Below are positions 42,503-50,800 of a DNA stretch of 64,000 bases, piece by piece. Source of the DNA: Cupriavidus necator. GTDB lineage: Bacteria; Pseudomonadota; Gammaproteobacteria; Burkholderiales; Burkholderiaceae. Position 1 is the stretch's first letter. Every line of letters begins with the position of its first letter. The translations under genes were made by a program, and so were the position numbers. Under the pieces are notes generated by a model, which did not search any database, was not told the DNA's origin, and was given only the letters and a program-made list of their open reading frames with translations. The DNA lies in the NCBI RefSeq assembly GCF_013141915.1, contig NZ_SROX01000015.1, forward strand, positions 62,001 through 126,000, read 5' to 3'.

Positions 42503-44023
42503 ATGTCTTCCTTCCGCCCTCAATTCATCCACGAGATTCCCGCCCACTGGGCCGCGCAGACCCCGGCCGCGCCATGCCTCTACGAGAACGGCGCCGTCCT
42601 CAGCTATGGCGAGTTGTGGCGCCGCATTGAAGCGGCCCGCGACTGGCTAGCGGCACAGGGCGTAGGCGAAGGCGACCGGGTCATGGTCGTGGGCGAGAAC
42701 TGCAACGAGATGGTGGTCACGCTGTTCGCCTGCAGCCTGCTGCACGCCTGGCCGATCAACGTCAACGCGCGCCTGTCCGCGCGCGAGATCGACAATATCC
42801 GCGATCACGCGCAGCCGGCGCTGGTGCTGTTCACCGGCCACGTTTCCGACGTTGCCGCGGCGCACGGCGAGCGGCTGGGCGCACAGGCCACCGGCTGCGC
42901 GGTCTATGACGACGGCATGGGCGTCGCGCGGGCGGACAGCGCGCCGCGGCGCGAACCCGCGGAGCTTGCCCGCGGCGTCGCCACGCTGATCTATACCTCA
43001 GGCACCACCGGCGCGCCCAAGGGCGTGATGGTGCCGCACGCCGGGCTGACCCAGTTCGCGCGTATCTCCGCGACCTCGCGCGACATGGGCCCGGCCGACG
43101 TGGCCTACGGCGCGCTGCCGATGTCGCATATCTTTGGCATCGCGACGGTGCTGATGGCCACGCTGTACGCCGGTGCCAGCCTGTTCCTGCGCCCGCGTTT
43201 CGACGCCAATGAAGTGTTCGAGGCACTGGCTGCGCCTGGCGTCACCATCCTGCAGGGCGTGCCGACCATGTTCACGCGCATCATGGCAGTTGCCCCCGCC
43301 GTGGGCGCGAAGCCAGGCGCCTATCCGCGCCTGCGCTACCTCTATACCGGCGGCGCGCCGCTCGATCCCACGCTCAAGCGCGATGTTGAAACGCTGTTCG
43401 GCCAGCCGCTCCACCACGGCTACGGCATCACCGAATACGCCGGCTCGCTGTTCATCACGCGCATGGACGCGCCGCGCGCCGATTGCTCGGCCGGCTATAT
43501 CGTCGAAGGCGTGGAGATCGAGATCACCGATGCCGAGGGCAAGCCGCTGCCCGCCGGCGAACGCGGCCAGATCCGCGTGCGCGGCCCGGGCGTGATGCTG
43601 GGCTACTACCGCAATCCGGAACAGACCGCCGAGGCGCTGCTGCCCGGCGGCTGGCTCAATACCGGCGACCTCGGCTATCTCGATGCCGACGGCGCGCTGT
43701 TCATCTCGGGCCGTTCCAAGGACCTGATCATCCGTTCGGGCTTCAATGTGTATCCGATCGAAGTGGAGTCGGTGATCAATGCCTTTGCCGGCGTGCGCCA
43801 GTCCGCCGTGGTCGGGCGCACCACCAGCGACGGCAACGAAGAGGTGGTGGCCTTCATCGAACTGCAGGAAGGCGCCGAGCTCGACCGCAAGGCGCTGGAC
43901 ACGTACCTGCGCGACAGCCTGGCGCCCTACAAGCGGCCCGCCGAAATCCGCACCGTCGACGTGATTCCGACCACGGCGAGCGGCAAGCTGCTCAAGCAGC
44001 CGCTGCGCGCCATGCTCGACTAA
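42503..44023 (+). CDS. AMP-forming acyl-CoA synthetase
   Basis: A 506-residue ANL-family ligase: TSGTTGAPKGVM near residue 165, YGITEYAG, 'GWLNTGDLGYLDADGALFIS', 'GRSKDLIIRSGFNVYP', and the catalytic lysine in 'TASGKLLKQPLR'. It would activate a fatty, aromatic or other carboxylic acid to its CoA ester for the acyl-CoA dehydrogenases encoded divergently. ATG 42503 fits the family N-terminus ('FIHEIPAHWAAQTP'); longer in-frame starts upstream lack support. The substrate is not evident. A Bug receptor follows after 55 bases and may bring in the substrate. Confidence 0.75.
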   Translation: MSSFRPQFIHEIPAHWAAQTPAAPCLYENGAVLSYGELWRRIEAARDWLAAQGVGEGDRVMVVGENCNEMVVTLFACSLLHAWPINVNARLSAREIDNIRDHAQPALVLFTGHVSDVAAAHGERLGAQATGCAVYDDGMGVARADSAPRREPAELARGVATLIYTSGTTGAPKGVMVPHAGLTQFARISATSRDMGPADVAYGALPMSHIFGIATVLMATLYAGASLFLRPRFDANEVFEALAAPGVTILQGVPTMFTRIMAVAPAVGAKPGAYPRLRYLYTGGAPLDPTLKRDVETLFGQPLHHGYGITEYAGSLFITRMDAPRADCSAGYIVEGVEIEITDAEGKPLPAGERGQIRVRGPGVMLGYYRNPEQTAEALLPGGWLNTGDLGYLDADGALFISGRSKDLIIRSGFNVYPIEVESVINAFAGVRQSAVVGRTTSDGNEEVVAFIELQEGAELDRKALDTYLRDSLAPYKRPAEIRTVDVIPTTASGKLLKQPLRAMLD

Positions 44024-44078
44024 AGCCCCCGGGGCACGGGGCCCCGGGCATGACAGCCATCCCTGGAGGAGAACATAA

Positions 44079-45050
44079 ATGAAAACATGGAAGACGCTGG
44101 CCGCGCTGACTGCCACGCTGCTGCTGCAAGGCGCGGCATGGGCCGCCGATGCCTATCCGTCGCGCCCGGTCAAGCTGCTGGTGGGCTACGCCCCCGGCGG
44201 CCCGGTCGACACCGCCGCACGCATCTACGCCGAGCAGCTGGGCCGCGTGCTCAAGCAGCCGGTGGTGGTGGACAACCGCGCCGGCGCCAGCGGCGCAATC
44301 GCCGCCGACATGACCGCCAAGGCGGCACCGGACGGCTATACGCTGTATTTCGTTGCCAGCCCCACCATGACCATGACCCCGCTGATCCAGCACTCGGTCA
44401 ACTTCAACCCGGTCAAGGATTTCACCTACATTGGCCTGATTACGGACTACACCAACGTGCTGCTGGTGAACAAGGACTTCCCGGCGAAGAACGTCAGCGA
44501 GCTGGTCGACTACGCGCGCAAGCATCCGGAAGGCGTCTCGTTCGGCTCCGCGGGCGTGGGCGCGTCCAATCACCTGTCGGCCGAACTGCTGGCGCAGATG
44601 AACAACGTGAAGATGCTGCACGTGCCGTACAAGGGCAACGCGCCCGCGATGGCGGACGTGATGAGCGGCAAGGTGACGTTCATGTTCGACATCACCGGCA
44701 CGGCCATCGGCCATATCAACGGCGGCAAGGTGCGCGCGCTGGCGGTCACGTCGAAGACGCGCAACCCGGCACTGCCGAACGTGCCGACCATGATCGAGTC
44801 GGGGCAGAAGGACTATGACCTGACCGGCTGGTATGCGCTGGTGGGACCGCAGAAGCTGCCGGCCGATGTGGTCGACAAGCTGGTCAAGGCGCAGAAGGCG
44901 GTGGGGGAGGATGCTGCTTTCCGGCAGCGGATGAGTGCTGGTGGGTATGACGTCAATGTCAGTACGCCGAAGGCGCTGGGGGAGCGGATTCAGCGGGAGT
45001 TGGCGTTGTGGGGTGGGGTGGTGAAGAAGGCGGGGATCCAGGCGGATTGA
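44079..45050 (+). CDS. Bug-family tripartite tricarboxylate receptor
   Basis: A 323-residue periplasmic solute receptor with a signal peptide (cleavage after AWA near residue 22) and the family motif 'YPSRPVKLLVGYAPGGPVDT'. Later comes 'VDNRAGASGAIAADMTAKA'. These receptors, very numerous in Cupriavidus and Bordetella, bind carboxylic acids for TctAB-type transporters; no TctA or TctB gene is nearby. It probably binds an acid activated by the adjacent ligase. CTGGAGGAGA precedes the start. Its terminator has been split by a mobile element. Confidence 0.8.
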   Translation: MKTWKTLAALTATLLLQGAAWAADAYPSRPVKLLVGYAPGGPVDTAARIYAEQLGRVLKQPVVVDNRAGASGAIAADMTAKAAPDGYTLYFVASPTMTMTPLIQHSVNFNPVKDFTYIGLITDYTNVLLVNKDFPAKNVSELVDYARKHPEGVSFGSAGVGASNHLSAELLAQMNNVKMLHVPYKGNAPAMADVMSGKVTFMFDITGTAIGHINGGKVRALAVTSKTRNPALPNVPTMIESGQKDYDLTGWYALVGPQKLPADVVDKLVKAQKAVGEDAAFRQRMSAGGYDVNVSTPKALGERIQRELALWGGVVKKAGIQAD

Positions 45051-45072
45051 ACGCTTGTGGACGTTGCGGAAG

Positions 45073-45235
45073 GGCCGGCGAAACGCCGTAATGCCGTTCA
45101 GTTAAGGTATCAAACACTACCGTCATTCCCGCGCAGGCGGGAATCCAGCGTCTTTTGAAGTCACTGGGTTCCCGCCTGCGCGGGAACGACAGTGGTTAAC
45201 TGAACGGCATTACGGCGAAACGCCGGCCTTTTTGT
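45073..45235 (+). terminator. Terminator of the Bug-receptor gene, interrupted by an insertion
   Basis: Left flank GGCCGGCGAAACG and right flank CGAAACGCCGGCC followed by TTTTTGTTTT rejoin, when the insert is removed, into a perfect 8-bp stem with an AAA loop and T-run. The shared CGAAACG is therefore a target-site duplication. Confidence 0.7.
45086..45215. mobile_element. 130-bp MITE-like element
   Basis: The element is bounded by 20-bp perfect inverted repeats (CCGTAATGCCGTTCAGTTAA at 45086-45105 and its complement at 45196-45215). Inside is a second inverted repeat (CGTCATTCCCGCGCAGGCGG... and its near complement). The whole element can fold into one long hairpin. It carries no gene. The direct repeat CGAAACG (up to 9 bases, GCGAAACGC, depending on where the ends are set) flanks it. 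Confidence 0.75.
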
Positions 45236-45247
45236 TTTCGGAGACGG

Positions 45248-45409
45248 TTGCGGGCTACGCAGCTTGTCCGTGACTACGGGCGTAGCTTCACGGACAAGAA
45301 CCTGCGCAAAATGGTGCAATTCGTCACCGCGTTTCCGCAAGAGCCAATTGTCGTGACACTGTCACGACAATTGAGCTGGGCGCATTTCGTAGCGCAGCTG
45401 CCGCTGAAA
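45248..45409 (+). pseudogene. Fragment of a DUF1016 (YhcG-type) nuclease gene
   Basis: About 54 codons read 'LVRDYGRSFTDKNLRKMVQF' and then 'IVVTLSRQLSWAHFVAQLPL', a typical piece of the DUF1016 N-terminal domain. The rest of the roughly 350-residue protein is missing; the frame runs into a palindromic repeat. It is a remnant with no expected function and marks past loss of a defence-associated or mobile gene. Confidence 0.65.
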
Positions 45410-45448
45410 GCGGTGGCAATAGCGATAGCCTTCACTTCGTTGATACTC

Positions 45449-45580
45449 CCGCCCTCTCCCCAACCCTCTCCCGCAAGCGGGAGTTGAAAGGCCGGAGGCA
45501 AGTGAACGTGCTGAGCGCTTGCTTGCCGCCGCCGGTTTGCTCCCCTCTCCCGCTTGCGGGAGAGGGGCGGGGGAGAGGGC
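45449..45580. repeat. Pair of REP-like palindromes
   Basis: A nested CCCTCTCCC/CAAGCGGGAG unit at about 45452-45483, missing its right arm, and a complete GCTCCCCTCTCCCGC palindrome starting at 45539. The DUF1016 remnant is truncated at the first unit. Confidence 0.7.
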
Positions 45581-45813
45581 CGGCGCATCCATGAAGTTCG
45601 GCTTCGAAATCATCCGCGCCCCTTCAGGACTCGTCAGCCATCGAGGTATCGCCTGTCAACCACGACGCGTGCCTTCGCCAAAGCGCGGCTTCTCCGCCAT
45701 GAGAATTTTGGCAACTTCTGCGATTGACCTGACGTATCCATCCTTCACAATCTGCTCCTTGATTGTGAACGACAGGGTTCTCTAGACTGGCTTGGCTCCT
45801 GATCAACAGGAGT

Positions 45814-46004
45814 CGGGTGTGAGAACCCGGTTCACGTTCCAGCGGACGGTCGCGCAAGCGGCAATTTTCGAGTCCGTTGCGCTTGTGTGCGCCTTCACTT
45901 TACGGCGGGCCGGGCGGGGCCAGCTTCGGCTGGGCCGGGTAACGTCCGGTTTTCTCACCCTCGTCGTCTGGCCCGCCACCTCAAGTGAGAATGAGCGGCG
46001 GGCC
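45814..46004 (+). ncRNA. Candidate structured RNA leader with alternative helices
   Basis: The 218 bases between 45814 and the start at 46032 hold several helices. CGGGT/ACCCG (45814-45829) forms a small hairpin. GTGAGAA at 45819 can instead pair with TTCTCAC at 45952-45958, and CCGG at 45827-45830 with CCGG at 45946-45949. CCAGC-TTCG-GCTGG (45920-45933) is a UUCG-tetraloop hairpin. GGCCCGCC (45970-45977) can pair perfectly either with GGCGGGCC at 45904-45911 or with GGCGGGCC at 45997-46004. Such exclusive helices are the hallmark of regulatory leaders, but no known class is recognised. No protein-coding frame is convincing here. Confidence 0.5.
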
Positions 46005-46031
46005 TCCACTTCTACGTTACAGAGGTCAGCT

Positions 46032-46382
46032 ATGTACCAGCCCAATATCGAATCCGACGTCTTTATCCCGCCTCGACTTGATGATTCCCTCTCCCGGTTC
46101 AGTCCTGAAACCCGCCGTGCAGCGCGTAAGGACGCGCTGCCTGTTCCCCGGCAGCTCTTGTTGTTGAATCTGTTGGACCAGGCCGATGCGATTGCGCGAG
46201 GGACTGCATGCATGCTGACGTTGGTGACCCACAGCGATTGCGATGCACAGGAAGAGGGAAGCGTAGCCTTGCAGGCGGCTACGTTGGATGCCTTGCGAGA
46301 GCTCTGTCGGGCCTCCCTTGGACTGCTGGCCGACAGGGTAGAAGACGTCGCGGAGGGAATTGAGGAGGCGATGGTCGTTTAA
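46032..46382 (+). CDS. Small protein of unknown function
   Basis: A 116-residue acidic protein, not recognised. ATG 46032 follows AGAGGT. The N-terminus ('MYQPNIESDVFIPPRLDDSL') is followed by a leucine-rich helical part with 'LLLLNLLDQADAIARGTACM', and the C-terminal third is a predicted helix. Leaderless, with no membrane segment. It is preceded by a structured leader and followed 86 bases later by an XRE regulator gene. The last 27 codons plus downstream bases are repeated in degraded form at 59951-60040, so the family is spread around this locus. Confidence 0.55.
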   Translation: MYQPNIESDVFIPPRLDDSLSRFSPETRRAARKDALPVPRQLLLLNLLDQADAIARGTACMLTLVTHSDCDAQEEGSVALQAATLDALRELCRASLGLLADRVEDVAEGIEEAMVV

Positions 46383-46389
46383 TCAATCG
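46300..46389 (+). repeat. 90-bp direct repeat, left copy
   Basis: The 3' end of the 116-residue gene and a few following bases. It aligns without gaps to 59951-60040, with about 77 of 90 positions identical by manual count. The two copies bracket the XRE, lipoprotein and CDI genes. Confidence 0.7.
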
Positions 46390-46468
46390 CGGCCCACGAG
46401 GCTTCGTGCCGCCCGGCATGAAGCGGGCCGCGGATTCGAGCTATCGCCGACGCGAGGAAAGGCACACC

Positions 46469-46804
46469 ATGAAGATCGACACCGAGATCCGCCACGTCAC
46501 CAAGCCAGGCGCGAACCTGTTCCTGGAACTTGGTTTTTCGCCCACGGAAGCCAAGCGGCTGCAGGCCGCGTCGCAAAAGCAGATCAACGACACCAAGCAG
46601 CTGAAGGAGCAGCTGATGGACGAGCTGGCGGCATGGATAGGGCAGCACCACCTGAAACAGGCGGACGCTGCTGAAATCCTGATGGTGTCTCGTTCGCGTG
46701 TGTCGGACGTCGTGAATCGAAAGACGTCCAAATTCACCATCGACACACTGGTCGAGATGTTGAGCCGTATCGGCAAGCCCGTTCGTCTGGCGATCGGGGG
46801 GTAA
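46469..46804 (+). CDS. XRE-family DNA-binding protein (HigA-type)
   Basis: A 111-residue protein with a helix-turn-helix in its second half ('LKQADAAEILMVSRSRVSDV', then 'TIDTLVEMLSRIGKPVRL'), like the HTH_37/HigA-type antitoxins. No RelE/HigB-type toxin gene is adjacent: upstream is the 116-residue protein, downstream an intergenic region. It may be an orphan antitoxin or a regulator of the accessory island. ATG 46469 after GAGGAAAGG is preferred over 46406. Confidence 0.7.
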   Translation: MKIDTEIRHVTKPGANLFLELGFSPTEAKRLQAASQKQINDTKQLKEQLMDELAAWIGQHHLKQADAAEILMVSRSRVSDVVNRKTSKFTIDTLVEMLSRIGKPVRLAIGG

Positions 46805-47195
46805 GCCAGAGGCGCGTCCTGGTGACGCCGGCCTTTTCGTATTTTTTTGGGGGGCGGGATTCGGGGGAATGCGCCGTGTTGATAGGGCGTTTTCGCTCTC
46901 GCGCGCCACGTTAGCCATTTTCCCTTCGACATAATTTTGTAAATCCGAAATTTCCATAGAATATTCGGAATGTTCGGATCGAAAACATCTGGGTGTTCTG
47001 CGTAGCGCACTCGGATTTGTGCGGCAATTAACCCGATCCGCCACATGAATCCAACGTTTTCATTGTTTTATAGATTTTAAGGCAAGTCTGATAGACGTAT
47101 TAGTCCGGGAAACGGTTAATTCGTTCAGTGCCGGCAATCATATTTGTTGATGCCGTCAGGAGGAACGATTAACCCATCCGCAGAGGACTTGAGCA
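46805..47195. other. AT-richer intergenic region
   Basis: No gene is seen. GCCGGCCTTTTCGTATTTTTTT near 46826 could end transcription of the XRE gene, but the stem is weak. The stretch 46900-47120 is clearly AT-richer than its surroundings and should hold the promoter of the lipoprotein gene. A lone TAGTCC lies at 47101. Confidence 0.5.
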
Positions 47196-47786
47196 ATGAA
47201 AAAATTGGCGATGTACGTAGGTCTGGTTTCCAGTGTCGCGCTGTTTGCCGCTTGTGGCGGCGGGGGCGATGATGGCAATGGCGGCACTTCCTCGCAGGAC
47301 CAGTCCGCCGCAAATGGCGGCGCCTCCACCCCAACCCCCACGCCCGCGCCGGCCGCGTTCTCCTGCCCCGATAGCTACAGAAAGCTCACGCTGTCCAACA
47401 GCGCGGTGCCGAACGCCAACATGTCCATCGCGACCGACGACGGCATCGCCAGGCTGACCGTCAAGACACCGGCCACGGGACTTGCCAACGTCACGATCTG
47501 CCTGGGCAAGCCTGATCCGCTCCCTGCCGGCGTCGTTGCTGATTACGTCTATGAGGTCAAGACAGACGGCGCCTACGCCAGCCTGCTCAATCCGCAGATC
47601 AGCCTGACCTTCACCACGCCGGCTGCGCTTGCAGCCGCGCCGGCAATCGAAGTGGCCCAGAGCACCGCCAATGGCGTCACCTACACCGCCGCGCCAGGCG
47701 GCCAGGGCACCGTGAATGGCACTAACGTGGCCGTGACCGCCTCGGCACCCGTGGCCGGCGTGTACGTCGTGCGGCTGCCGCACTGA
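47196..47786 (+). CDS. Putative lipoprotein of unknown function
   Basis: A 196-residue protein. The N-terminus is a lipoprotein signal with lipobox FAAC (Cys20) followed by a glycine/serine/proline-rich linker. The remainder is a small beta-rich domain ('YRKLTLSNSAVPNANMSIAT') with two cysteines (SCPD and TICLG) that may form a disulfide. Not recognised as a known family. It ends 85 bases before the giant TpsA gene on the same strand. It may be an unrelated neighbour or an accessory surface lipoprotein of the CDI locus, in the way BcpO proteins are. Confidence 0.6.
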   Translation: MKKLAMYVGLVSSVALFAACGGGGDDGNGGTSSQDQSAANGGASTPTPTPAPAAFSCPDSYRKLTLSNSAVPNANMSIATDDGIARLTVKTPATGLANVTICLGKPDPLPAGVVADYVYEVKTDGAYASLLNPQISLTFTTPAALAAAPAIEVAQSTANGVTYTAAPGGQGTVNGTNVAVTASAPVAGVYVVRLPH

Positions 47787-47871
47787 TTCCCAAACCTTCA
47801 AGTCGTCGCCAGGCTGCACGGGAGCGCAGCCTGGTGGTCTTGCATCGGCCCTCCGCGTTTCGCATCCGCGT

Positions 47872-50800
47872 ATGAATCGGAATCTCTATCGCCTTGTCTT
47901 CAACGCCGCGCGCGGCATGCTGGTTGCCGTGCCGGAATGTGCCACGGGATGTGGAAAGGGCCGGCAGGCGGGCTTGCGCTCAGTTGCTGAAATCGCCCGG
48001 TCCGGGTGTATTGCGCGCTTTGCGGTCCCGCCGATTGCGCTGGCTGTCTGGATCGCGGCAGGCCTGCCATGCGCGCAAGCCCAGGTGATCGGTGATCCAA
48101 ACTCCGGCGCCAATCGACCGACGGTAGTGCAGACGGCCAACGGCCTGCAGCAGGTCAATATCACGCGCCCGTCAGCGGCTGGCGTTTCAACCAATGCCTA
48201 CACGCAGTTCGATGTGCCTCGCCCAGGGGTCATCCTGAACAATGCGCCGACGCCGGTGTCCACCCAGCAGGCCGGCTATATCAACGGCAACCCCAACCTG
48301 GTGCCGGGCGGATCGGCACGCATCATCGTCAACCAGGTTACCGGCACCTCTCCCAGCCAATTGCAGGGTTATGTCGAAGTAGCCGGTCCGAGATCGGAAG
48401 TGGTCATTGCCAACCCGAATGGATTGATGGTCAATGGGCTGGGCTTCATCAATACCAGCCGCGCCACGCTGACTACCGGCACGCCGGTATTCGGGGGTGC
48501 CGGCAGCCTGGACGCATTCCGCGTCACCGGCGGGCAGATCGTGGTCCAGGGCGATGGCATGAACGCGGCCAATGTCGACCAGGTGGACCTGATCGCACGC
48601 GCGGTGCAGGCCAATGCGGTGCTCTACGCGAACCAGTTGAACGTCATCGCGGGCGCTAACCAAGTGGACCGACAAACTTTGGCGGCGACCCCAATTGCAG
48701 GGGCGGGCCCGGCTCCAGCACTCGGGATTGACGTTGGTGAACTGGGCGGCATGTATGCGAACAAGATCATTCTCGCGTCGACCGAGAACGGCGTCGGCGT
48801 ATCCTTGCGCGGCATGCAGGCGGCCCAGGCCGGCGACCTGACCCTGACGGCGCATGGCCAGTTGATCCTGGGCGGCCAGACCAATGCCAGCGGCCGCATC
48901 GTCGCCTATGCGCGCGATGGCTTCGACAACAGCGGCACGACCTACGCCAAGGGCGCCGCCTCGATCAACACCGATGGCACCCTGTCCAACAGCGGCACGC
49001 TGGCCGCGCAGTATTGGCTCAACGCCTATGGCGGCACCGTCAGGTCCACCGGCACGTTGGCGGCGGGTTTGAACGACGATGGCACGGCGGCGAGCCCTGC
49101 CGACCTCGCTGTGGTCGCCACGGCCGGTGCAGTGACGGCCACGGGCCGGAATATCGCCAGCGGCAACGCCACGATCCAGGGCACAAGCGCCAACCTGGCC
49201 GGCAGCCAGACCTCGGCGGGCGGCAACCTCGACCTTGGTGCCAGCACTGGCAATCTCGACCTGACCGGCGCCACCACCAGCGCAGGCGCGGGGCTGGTTA
49301 GCGCCGCTGCGGGCGCCCTGATCAACGACCGGGGCAACCTGTCCAGCGGAGCCGCTACCAGCCTGACCGCCGCAAGCGTGTCGAACCAGGCTGGCCAGAT
49401 CGTCTCGCAGGGTGTGACCAAACTTCAGACAACAGGTGCCATCAACAACATGCAGGGCGTCGTACAGTCCGGCGGCGCACTGAATGCCGGCGGTGCGTCG
49501 CTGGACAACACCGCCGGCCGTATCACCTCGCTGAACGGTGAGGGCCTGTCGATCCAGGTCAGCGGTGCGCTGGTCAACGCCGCCGGCACCACCGCCAACT
49601 GCGCCGAAGGCGGCGTGATCGGCGGCAACGGCAATGTGCAGCTCGTCGCCGGGGCGATGACCAATAGCGGCCAGGTCAGCGCTGCGGTCGATGCGGACAT
49701 CAATGCCGCTTCGCTCAACAATGACACCGGCAGGCTGACAGCAGGCGGCGCGCTCGCCACCATGGTGGCCGGCGCCATGAGCAACCGCCAGGGCACGGTA
49801 TCAGCGGCCAACACAAGCTTGTCGGCGAAGTCGCTGGACAATACCGGCGGCCATATCGAAGGCGGCCAGCTTGCGATCCGCACCACCGGTGACCTGATCA
49901 ACCGGGACGGCGCCATGAGCCAGTTTGGCGAGACAGACGCGACAATTACCGCAGGCGGTGCTCTGGACAACACCAGCGGCAACATCACGGCCAACGGCCA
50001 GAACCTGACCGTGCAGGCCGGCACGCTGGTCAACGATAGCGGCAGCATCTCGCATGCCGGCACCGGCATTCTGGCCGTCACCAGCCAGGGCGCAGCCAGC
50101 AATGCCGGCGGCACGATCCAGACCAATGGTGACCTGCAGGCGCAAGCCATCACGCTGAACAATACCCAGGGCGTGCTGTCCGCACAACGCGCGGCGACGG
50201 TCCGCACCAGCGGCGACCTGCTCAACCAGCAAGGGGCGCTATACGGCAAGGCCGGCCTCACGGTCACCAGCGGCGGCGGTTTGGACAACATGGCGGGCTC
50301 GGCGCAAACTGGCGGCGACCTGTCGGTGACGGCGGCCGGGGCGCTGACCAACGTCGACGGCACCATTGCCGCCAACGGCGAACACGGCCAGGCGACCGTG
50401 GCAGCAGCGAGCGTCGACAACACGCGCGGCTATATCGCCAATGCCGGCGACGGCGCCACCACGGTGACGGGCACCACGGCGCTGACCAATACGGCGGGCC
50501 AGGTCGGCGGCAATGGCGATGTGACCCTCAACACGCAGGCGCTGACGAATACCAGTGACGGCACCGCGGGTGGGTTCGTGGCGGCGGGCGGCGCACTGAA
50601 CCTGAACATCGCGCACCAGGTCGACAACCGCCAGGGGACGCTCTACGGCGGCAATGGCCTGACGCTGGACAGCCCGAATGCCACCTTCGTCAACGATGGC
50701 GGTCAGGCGCTGGGCAGGAGCGATGTCAGCCTCAAGGTGGCGTCCGTCACTAATGCCAGCGGCACGATCAAGGCCAATCAGGACATCGCGGTGCAAGGCG

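Noticed and set aside
45792-46031. N-terminal extension of the 116-residue protein to 45792
   Set aside because: The extra 80 codons overlap strong RNA helices, have no protein-like features, and a ribosome site precedes 46032.
47101-47106. TAGTCC before the lipoprotein gene
   Set aside because: No GGACGAT half-site follows at the right distance, and the gene has no link to steroids. Treated as chance.
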